Source of the DNA: CAZQLE01 sp964593905
GTDB taxonomy: Bacteria; Chloroflexota; Anaerolineae; Anaerolineales; Anaerolineaceae
Length of the DNA: 17,022 nucleotides
Assembly: GCA_964593905.1 (NCBI GenBank)
Contig: CAZQLE010000067.1
Location: 1-17,022 of the forward strand
Reading direction: 5' to 3'
This document shows positions 8,412 through 13,676 of the stretch, one piece after another (the first letter of the stretch is position 1; each line of letters opens with the position of its first letter). The position numbers and the translations under genes are program-made. The notes under the pieces are model-generated. The model was not told where the DNA came from, did no database searches, and worked only from the letters and a program-made list of their open reading frames with translations.

Positions 8412-8417
8412 ATTATA
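8412..8417 (-). promoter_or_regulatory. Candidate -10 box for the kinase operon
   Basis: TATAAT reads on the minus strand here, about 40 nt before the preferred kinase start at 8371, in an AT-rich patch. No convincing -35 element stands 15-18 bp upstream (the region reads CCGGTG), so this is only a candidate and might depend on an activator. Confidence 0.3.
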
Positions 8418-8558
8418 TAAGGATTTTGCCGAATCACCGGGGTGACTTTTCTCATGGGGCTGTCTCTGAAATTCCCCCATTTTAAGCGAATCGGATTATG
8501 ATTAATTGGAAGGCGGTCTTGATCGTCGTCTTTGAATCTATCCAACCGGGGTGTGACC

Positions 8559-9278
8559 ATGACCGATTTGCTTTATCAGCGCGACAGTTACTTAAAAGAA
8601 TTTGAGGCGGTTGTTGCCGCCGTGGATGAAATTAACCGGGCGGTGGCCCTGGACCGCAGCGCCTTTTACCCCGGCGGGGGCGGGCAGCCGTGTGATGAGG
8701 GCTGGTTGAATTGCAACGGGGTTGAATATCCGGTTGTGAGGGTGAAAAAGACCCCGGAAGGCGTGTGGCATTTTCTGGGGGGTGAGAACGCTCTGCCTCA
8801 GGCGGGCATGACGGCAACCGGACGGTTAAACTGGGAGCGGCGTTACCAGTTGATGCGCACCCATACTGCCATGCATGTGCTGTGCGGGGTGGTGTTTCGT
8901 GATTTTGGGGCCCAGGTGACCGGCGGAGATATGGAACCATTAAAGGGCCGGATGGATTTTGAGTTTGAGACAATGAGCGCAGAACTGGTTGGTGTGATCG
9001 AAGCGGCGGTAAACGCTGAAATTGAACAGGGTCACGCCATCCGTGTGGCGATCCTGCCTCGTGAAGAGGCGTTTCAAATTCCAGATCTGATTCGCACCAA
9101 GATCAATTTGCTGCCGCCGGGCATTCCGGAAGTGCGCGTGGTGGAATTAATGGGGTTGGATTTGCAGGCGGATGGGGGGACGCATGTGGCGAATACGCGT
9201 GAAATTGGCCGGGTGCGGGTGGCTGATTATAAGAGTAAGGGCAAGATTAATAAGCGCATCTATCTGGATGTCATTTAG
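8559..9278 (+). CDS. Alanyl-tRNA editing protein, AlaX type (trans-editing deacylase)
   Basis: The protein has 239 residues. It matches the editing half of alanyl-tRNA synthetase as a free-standing enzyme that hydrolyses mischarged Ser- or Gly-tRNA(Ala) in the cytosol. An N-terminal beta-barrel carries the SAFYPGGGGQP loop (about 28-38). The SAD domain carries the zinc motif HTAMH (H102, H106) and GGTHV with H209. The position usually held by the third ligand, the Cys of CGGTH, is Asp here (D205, ADGGTHV). The length fits the medium-size AlaX-M class. The ATG at 8559 is preferred, with GGGGTG about 6 nt upstream; an in-frame TTG at 8532 is unlikely. It is divergent from the kinase gene and followed by a hairpin, so it is probably monocistronic. 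Function is confident at family level; amino-acid specificity is not readable. Confidence 0.93.
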   Translation: MTDLLYQRDSYLKEFEAVVAAVDEINRAVALDRSAFYPGGGGQPCDEGWLNCNGVEYPVVRVKKTPEGVWHFLGGENALPQAGMTATGRLNWERRYQLMRTHTAMHVLCGVVFRDFGAQVTGGDMEPLKGRMDFEFETMSAELVGVIEAAVNAEIEQGHAIRVAILPREEAFQIPDLIRTKINLLPPGIPEVRVVELMGLDLQADGGTHVANTREIGRVRVADYKSKGKINKRIYLDVI

Positions 9279-9295
9279 CCCCGGTTTTTTTTCGG

Positions 9296-9333
9296 ATCAA
9301 TGCAGCCGCGATTCATCAATCGCGGCTGTTGAT
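9296..9333 (+). terminator. Hairpin terminator after the AlaX gene
   Basis: The core is CAGCCGCGATT (9303-9313), loop CATC, then AATCGCGGCTG (9318-9328), an 11-bp perfect stem. It is extended by ATCAA (9296-9300) pairing with TTGAT (9329-9333) across a 2-nt bulge. The stem is GC-rich and sits 18 nt after the stop codon, but the T-tract that follows is poor (the sequence continues TTAATGCC). It separates AlaX from the copper promoter. Confidence 0.6.
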
Positions 9334-9358
9334 TTAATGCCGGTTAAAAACTTACTGC

Positions 9359-9390
9359 TTGACTTTATTGGACAAAACAGGTAATATAAT
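9359..9390 (+). promoter_or_regulatory. Probable sigma-70-type promoter of the copper operon
   Basis: TTGACT (9359-9364) resembles a -35 box and TATAAT (9385-9390) is a consensus -10 box. The spacer is 20 bp, longer than the normal 17. A 17-bp spacer is obtained only with the weaker overlapping hexamer TAATAT (9382-9387). Transcription would start near 9397, right at the edge of the C7/G8 operator, as expected for a repressor-controlled promoter. Confidence 0.55.
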
Positions 9391-9397
9391 TGTGAAA

Positions 9398-9424
9398 TTA
9401 ACCCACCCCCCCTGGGGGGGGTAA
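9398..9424. promoter_or_regulatory. Candidate CsoR operator
   Basis: A pseudopalindrome with a C-tract and a G-tract: A, seven C (9406-9412), T, eight G (9414-9421), T, flanked by TTA at the left and TAA at the right. CsoR family operators are G/C-tract dyads of this kind. It lies between the -10 box and the csoR start, so bound repressor would cover the transcription start. The assignment rests on motif form and on csoR being the first gene downstream. Confidence 0.75.
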
Positions 9425-9434
9425 GGCAGGGCTC

Positions 9435-9710
9435 ATGAAACATGATCGAACCGACGTAATTCGAAGATTAAAAAGCGCTGAAGGTCATCTGCGCGGCATC
9501 CAGCATATGTTGGAAGAAGATGCATACTGCATTGATGTCATTAAGCAGGTGCAGGCGGTTCAGGCGGCCTTGAACCGGGTCAATTCGTTGATCCTGGATG
9601 AGCATATGAACTCTTGCCTGGTTACAGCGGTCAAGGGTGAAGATCCCGAAGAGCGGGTTCGCGTGTTGAAAGAAATCTCTCAGGTGTTTGAGACTGCCAC
9701 AAAAACCTAA
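9435..9710 (+). CDS. csoR: CsoR-type copper-sensing transcriptional repressor
   Basis: The protein has 91 residues and is the typical all-helical DUF156/CsoR fold: RRLKSAEGHLRGIQHMLEEDAYC, then VQAALNRVNSLIL and EHMNSC. The Cu(I)-binding trio is C32, H57 and C61. Its spacing (25 and 4) equals the C36/H61/C65 pattern of the M. tuberculosis CsoR, favouring copper over the formaldehyde- or nickel-responsive relatives. Apo-protein binds DNA and Cu(I) releases it. The ATG at 9435 follows an AAGGCAGGG stretch that can serve as ribosome-binding site. It is the first gene of a csoR-copZ-copA order and sits directly behind its own probable operator, so autoregulation is likely. Confidence 0.93.
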   Translation: MKHDRTDVIRRLKSAEGHLRGIQHMLEEDAYCIDVIKQVQAVQAALNRVNSLILDEHMNSCLVTAVKGEDPEERVRVLKEISQVFETATKT

Positions 9711-9733
9711 ACTTTAAGTCTGGAGGATGTTTT

Positions 9734-9943
9734 ATGGTTAAAACGGTTTACTATTCCATTCCCAATATTAATTGCAATCACTGTGTTCACACCATTACGA
9801 TGGAAATCAGCGATCTGGAGGGTGTGAAATCCGTCCAGGCCGATGCCACTACCAAGCAGGCCGTGGTCGCTTTTGACGATCCGGCTACCGAGGAGCAAAT
9901 TATCTCGCGCCTGGCAGAGATCAATTATCCGGTGGTGGGTTAG
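9734..9943 (+). CDS. copZ: CopZ-like copper chaperone (single HMA domain)
   Basis: The protein has 69 residues and one ferredoxin-like heavy-metal-associated domain. The metal site is N-C-N-H-C (C14, C17), and the rest follows the HMA pattern (VHTITMEISDLEGVKSVQAD, then QAVVAFDD). The usual MxCxxC form is changed to INCNHC, so the Met is Asn at the -2 position. A strong GGAGG (9722-9726) stands 7 nt before the ATG. It lies 23 bp after csoR and is surely in the same transcript. By family knowledge it carries Cu(I) in the cytosol and delivers it to the CopA-type ATPase encoded next. Confidence 0.92.
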   Translation: MVKTVYYSIPNINCNHCVHTITMEISDLEGVKSVQADATTKQAVVAFDDPATEEQIISRLAEINYPVVG

Positions 9944-10329
9944 CGCCGGCTGCTGAAGGGTCAGTTTAAGAAGCGACGCCAGACCGGCCTGCGATTCTAA
10001 AGCCGGCAAGGGCAGGTTTTGCTGCGGCCCTTCTTCTGTGCTGCGTTTCGGTCCGCCACGTTTTTGATATCGGCGGTAATTCAGGCGTACAATCTGTTTT
10101 TTGGGGCTCTTCTGCAATTCAAGGTGAACCATTCGAATGATGAAGTTCCGCTGCTGGTCGGCCAGCTTCATCCTGACGAATGCGTCCTGGATCGTGGAGG
10201 AGCCTTTTTCATTAAATTAATCCAAATTGCGGTCTTTAAGAAAAAAGAAGCCGGACAGGGCGGCGATCTGGGTGAATGGTTAAGCGGGTTTTGGGCGTTG
10301 TTTGGCGGGTTTGAAAGGTGATGGTGGCA
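9944..10329. other. 386-bp stretch without a confident gene, between copZ and copA
   Basis: No plus-strand frame looks like a normal gene. One plus frame is open for about 100 codons up to 10321, but it has only a TTG start and no recognisable family. The minus strand holds a protein-like stretch described separately. A small GC hairpin, GCTGG (10153-10157) with CCAGC (10162-10166), is present. No clear terminator or second promoter was seen, so copA may be read through from the csoR promoter. Confidence 0.6.
9959..10212 (-). pseudogene. Possible broken small antisense gene inside the copper cluster
   Basis: On the minus strand an ATG at 10212-10210 (ATGAAAAAGG) opens a frame that stops after 14 codons. 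If the A-run had six A instead of five, the frame would read M-K-K-G-S-S-T-I-Q-D-A-F-V-R and continue without a stop through a basic, balanced stretch (e.g. RNFIIRMVHLELQKS, QIVRLNYRRYQKRGG) to about 9960. Composition and codons look gene-like, but I recognise no family. The ribosome-binding site is weak, and the open frame continues antisense through copZ, a sign it may be accidental. It could be a decayed gene, a sequencing slip in a homopolymer, or chance. Confidence 0.2.
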
Positions 10330-12750
10330 ATGTCAGCAGAAAAGCAAGTGGTTCTCCCAATTACGGGAATGACCTGCGCAAACTGTGTTGCGACTGTTGA
10401 ACGCAATTTGCGGCGGGTCAACGGCGTGGATGAGGCAATGGTTAACCTGTCTTCTGAACGGGCGACGGTGACGTTTGACCCCGCGTTGGCCGGGCTGGGT
10501 GATTTGATCGGCCGGGTCGAACGCGCCGGTTATGGCGTGGCAACCGGTGAGGCCGATCTGGTGATTCGCCGCATGAGTGATGATAATGACGCCCGGCGGC
10601 TCGAAAAATATTTAAAGGCCCTGGATGGGGTGCTGGCGGCGCAGGTGAGTTTTGCGACCGAAAAAGCGCATATCCGTTATGTGCCCACCCTGGTGAATCA
10701 GATGGATCTGCGCCGCGCGGTGCGCTCGGCCGGGTTTGAAGTGTTGGAAAGCGAAGGTGAGCTGGAAGACGCCGAAGCGCAGGCGCGCCAGAAAGAAATT
10801 GATCACCAGCGCCGCCGTCTGTGGGTGGGAATTGTGTTTACGCTGCCCCTGTTTTTGTTTTCGATGGCGCGCGATCTGGCGCTGCTGCCACACTGGGCGC
10901 ATGACCCCTGGGCCAACGGGCTTATGCTGGCGCTGGCGCTGCCGGTGCAGTTCTTTGTGGGGCGCGACTACTACCGCGGTGCGGTGAAATCTCTGCTCAG
11001 CGGTTCGGCCAATATGGATGTTCTGGTGGCGATGGGTTCGACGGCCGCTTTTCTCTATTCTTTGCCGATCACCTTTGGCTGGTTAAGCGGACATGTCTAT
11101 TATGAAACTGCTGCGGTCATTTTAACCCTGATCACCCTGGGTAAATTTTTGGAAGCGCGTGCCAAAGGCCGCACCAGCGAGGCGATTAAAAAGCTGATGG
11201 GTCTTCAGCCGCGCACCGCCCGTATTGAACGGGACGGAAACGAATTGGATGTGCCCGTGGATGAAGTGCGCGTGGGCGATCTGGTGTTGACCCGACCCGG
11301 CGAAAAATTTGCCGTGGATGGGGTGGTGGTTGAGGGCCGCTCGACGGTGGATGAATCGATGCTGACCGGCGAATCGCTGCCGGTGGAAAAATCACCGGGT
11401 GAGAAGGTCATCGGGGCCACCTTAAATCGCAGCGGCTTTATTAAATTTGAGGCGGTGCATGTCGGCCGTGATACCGCTCTGGCGCAGATTGTGCGCCTGG
11501 TGGAACAGGCCCAGGGCAGCAAGGCGCCCATTCAGAAGATTGCCGACCGGATTTCGGCGGTATTTGTTCCGGCGGTCATAGGCGTGGCGTTGATCACTTT
11601 TCTGGTGTGGTATTTTCTGGTGCCGCTGCCGGCGGGTGTTGAAGCGGGCCGTTTTACCCGCGCCTTGATGACCACCGTGGCGGTGCTGGTGATTGCCTGC
11701 CCGTGCGCGATGGGTCTGGCGACCCCGACAGCGGTGATGGTTGGCACAGGCCGCGGCGCTGAACTGGGTATTTTGTTTAAAAATAGTGAGGCATTGGAAC
11801 GCGCCGGAGCGCTGCACACGGTTGCGCTGGATAAAACCGGCACCTTGACGCGCGGCGAACCGTCTGTGACGATGGTCTTTGCGCCGGGGTTTGCCGGGGG
11901 CGAAGATGAACTGCTGCGCCTGGCGGCCAGTGTGGAAAAAGCCAGCGAACACCCGATTGCCCAGGCCGTTGTGGCGGCGGCGAATAATCGCGGGCTGACG
12001 CTGGCGGCCCCGCAGGGTTTTCGGGCAGAGGCGGGTCTGGGCGTGCGCGCCGAAGTGAACGGCCGGTTGGTTGAAGTGGGCAGCCAGCGCATGGCTGAAA
12101 CCCGTGGGATGGATTTATCGCTTCTGTCGGCCGAGATTGAACACCGCCAGGCCGAGGCCCAGACGGTGATGATTGTGGTGGTCGATCAAATTCCGCGGGG
12201 GGTGATGGCCGTTGCCGATACGGTTAAAGAAAGCTCTCTGGCTGCGCTGGCCGTGCTGCGCCAGATGGGTCTGAAAACCGTGATGATCACCGGTGATAAC
12301 CGCCAGACGGCGGCTGCCATTGCCCGCCAGGTGGGGGTGGATGAGGTGTTGGCCGAGGTGCTGCCCGGTGAAAAAGCCGAGCGGGTGAAACAGTTGCAAG
12401 CGCAGGGCAGCGGCGTGGCAATGGTGGGCGATGGCATTAACGATGCACCGGCGTTGGCACAGGCCGATGTGGGCATTGCCATTGGCACCGGCACAGATGT
12501 GGCGATGGCCTCTGCGCCGGTGGTGTTGATGAGCGGCGATTTACGCGGTGTGCCGCGGGCCATTGCCCTTTCACGGCGCACTGTGCGCACCATTAAACAA
12601 AACCTGTTCTGGGCTTTTATATATAATATTATTTTGATCCCGGCAGCGGCGGCCGGTTTGTTGAACCCCATGCTGGCTGCGGGCGCCATGGCGTTTAGCA
12701 GTGTGTTTGTGGTCACCAACAGCCTGCGGCTGCGTCGGGCGAAAATTTGA
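10330..12750 (+). CDS. copA: Copper-exporting P1B-1-type ATPase
   Basis: The protein has 806 residues. The N-terminal HMA domain carries GMTCANC (C16, C19). A second HMA-like domain (about residues 75-140) lacks CxxC. Membrane helices follow; the actuator loop has TGES (346-349), the transport site is CPC (457-459), the phosphorylation site DKTGT has D501, SEHP is the nucleotide-domain motif, and the hinge GDGINDAP has D701. Cu(I) signatures are visible in the last helices: N-x6-YN-x4-P (NLFWAFIYNIILIP) and M-x2-SS-x5-NS (MAFSSVFVVTNS). The family pumps Cu(I) out of the cytosol. The ATG at 10330 is chosen because AGGTGA lies 9 nt upstream; ATG 10321 and GTG 10318 sit on top of that site. It is expected to share CsoR control with the two genes before it. 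Confidence 0.96.
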   Translation: MSAEKQVVLPITGMTCANCVATVERNLRRVNGVDEAMVNLSSERATVTFDPALAGLGDLIGRVERAGYGVATGEADLVIRRMSDDNDARRLEKYLKALDGVLAAQVSFATEKAHIRYVPTLVNQMDLRRAVRSAGFEVLESEGELEDAEAQARQKEIDHQRRRLWVGIVFTLPLFLFSMARDLALLPHWAHDPWANGLMLALALPVQFFVGRDYYRGAVKSLLSGSANMDVLVAMGSTAAFLYSLPITFGWLSGHVYYETAAVILTLITLGKFLEARAKGRTSEAIKKLMGLQPRTARIERDGNELDVPVDEVRVGDLVLTRPGEKFAVDGVVVEGRSTVDESMLTGESLPVEKSPGEKVIGATLNRSGFIKFEAVHVGRDTALAQIVRLVEQAQGSKAPIQKIADRISAVFVPAVIGVALITFLVWYFLVPLPAGVEAGRFTRALMTTVAVLVIACPCAMGLATPTAVMVGTGRGAELGILFKNSEALERAGALHTVALDKTGTLTRGEPSVTMVFAPGFAGGEDELLRLAASVEKASEHPIAQAVVAAANNRGLTLAAPQGFRAEAGLGVRAEVNGRLVEVGSQRMAETRGMDLSLLSAEIEHRQAEAQTVMIVVVDQIPRGVMAVADTVKESSLAALAVLRQMGLKTVMITGDNRQTAAAIARQVGVDEVLAEVLPGEKAERVKQLQAQGSGVAMVGDGINDAPALAQADVGIAIGTGTDVAMASAPVVLMSGDLRGVPRAIALSRRTVRTIKQNLFWAFIYNIILIPAAAAGLLNPMLAAGAMAFSSVFVVTNSLRLRRAKI

Positions 12751-12753
12751 GGC

Positions 12754-12768
12754 GCCAGAATGACTGGC
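12754..12768 (+). terminator. Small hairpin after copA (weak)
   Basis: GCCAG (12754-12758), loop AATGA, CTGGC (12764-12768): a 5-bp stem just after the copA stop codon, without a T-tract. It may be a minor transcript end structure; it is listed only because nothing better marks the copA 3' end. Confidence 0.2.
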
Positions 12769-12844
12769 AGCCGGGGTAAGGTGCGGGGGGCGCTTTAAGC
12801 CTCTGGCCTGCATTATGCCAAAATTTATCATGAGGGAGCTTCCG

Positions 12845-13612
12845 GTGGAAATCTCGCGACCCATTCTAAAGTATGTCTCTGAAAGCTGGCAGCCAGTGGA
12901 AGGGCGGGTGATTGAAGAAAACCCGGTTTCGTTGACGGTTAATGGTCAGGTCTGGCTGACGTTTATGTGTTCGCCCGATCAGTTGGAGCCGTTGGCGGTG
13001 GGTTTTTTATTCAATGAAGGGGTGATCCATACCCGCGCAGAGATTGCCCAGGTGCGGGTGTGTGAGAATGAGGCCAATGTTGACGTGTGGCTGCACCACC
13101 CGGCCGAGCAGCCCAAAAACTGGCAGCGCGCCTCGGGCTGCACCGGGGGGGTGACCAACCCGGCAGCGGCGTTGGATCTTGCGCCGGTGGCGCGCCGGAA
13201 TGTTTTTAGCCCGGCGCAACTGCTGGCCGGGATGGACCAGCTTTATCAGGTGGAGGGTTTATACCAGCAAAACCGTGGGCTGCATAATTCCGCCGTTTTT
13301 GACGGCCAGAAGATCTGCTGTCATGCGGCGGATATCGGGCGCCACAATACGATTGATAAGCTGGCCGGGCAGATTCTGTTGAATGACCTGAATGTTTCTC
13401 CCTGTCTGATTTTAACCACCGGGCGGATCAGCTCTGAAATGCTGCAAAAATCGGCCCGTCTGGGCGCAGAGGTGGTCATTTCACGCACCTCACCAACCCG
13501 TCTGGCTGTGCGGCTGGCCGACGAGCTGGGCATCACCCTGGTGGGGTATGCGCGCAAGACCGAGTTTATCCTTTATACCTGGTCGGAACGAGTGTCTGGC
13601 GTGTTGGCTTAA
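12845..13612 (+). CDS. fdhD: FdhD, sulfurtransferase/sulfur carrier for formate dehydrogenase maturation
   Basis: The protein has 255 residues from a GTG start. Family features: EENPVSLTVNG near the N-terminus, EPLAVGFLFNEGVI, the cysteine loop SGCTGG, the conserved LHNSAVFD and CHAADIGRHNTIDK, and TTGRISSEM. By family knowledge it carries sulfur from a cysteine desulfurase to the molybdenum cofactor of formate dehydrogenase in the cytosol. The loop keeps the first Cys (C99) but not the second of the classic CGVC motif. GTG 12845 has GAGGGAG six nt upstream; in-frame ATGs at 12830 and 12815 have no ribosome-binding site, although 12815 would give 265 residues. No formate dehydrogenase gene is in the window, so its client is encoded elsewhere. 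Link to the copper genes is probably only adjacency. Confidence 0.93.
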   Translation: MEISRPILKYVSESWQPVEGRVIEENPVSLTVNGQVWLTFMCSPDQLEPLAVGFLFNEGVIHTRAEIAQVRVCENEANVDVWLHHPAEQPKNWQRASGCTGGVTNPAAALDLAPVARRNVFSPAQLLAGMDQLYQVEGLYQQNRGLHNSAVFDGQKICCHAADIGRHNTIDKLAGQILLNDLNVSPCLILTTGRISSEMLQKSARLGAEVVISRTSPTRLAVRLADELGITLVGYARKTEFILYTWSERVSGVLA

Positions 13613-13631
13613 TTGCCCAGTCTGGTATAAA
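13604..13631 (+). promoter_or_regulatory. Candidate promoter of the M23 lipoprotein gene
   Basis: TTGGCT (13604-13609), 16-bp spacer, TATAAA (13626-13631). The -35 box lies in the last codons of fdhD and the -10 box in the gap. A start near 13638 would give a leader of about 39 nt before the ATG at 13677. Both boxes deviate from consensus. Confidence 0.4.
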
Positions 13632-13676
13632 CATTGCATCCCCTCCAGTATTCCTTCACACAAAGGCTGGAGCGGT

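Noticed and set aside
8532..8558. Longer AlaX start at a TTG codon
   Set aside because: ATG 8559 has a nearby ribosome-binding site and begins the conserved N-terminus; the added residues are not family-like.
9405..9422. C-run/G-run considered as a G-quadruplex or transposon end
   Set aside because: Single G and C tracts do not meet the four-tract requirement, no target-site duplication is seen, and a CsoR operator explains position and form.
9707..10171. Full-length antisense frame running through copZ
   Set aside because: Its second half merely mirrors copZ; only the part outside copZ looks gene-like and is kept as a low-confidence remnant.
11532..12092. Long open frames antisense to copA
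   Set aside because: They lie opposite a strongly conserved ATPase gene, are rich in Arg, Ala, Ser and Thr as expected from antisense reading of GC-biased DNA, and match no known family.
13548..13676. Extended start of the lipoprotein frame inside fdhD
   Set aside because: A typical lipoprotein signal begins at ATG 13677 with GGAG before it; upstream residues would place a non-signal stretch in front of the signal peptide.
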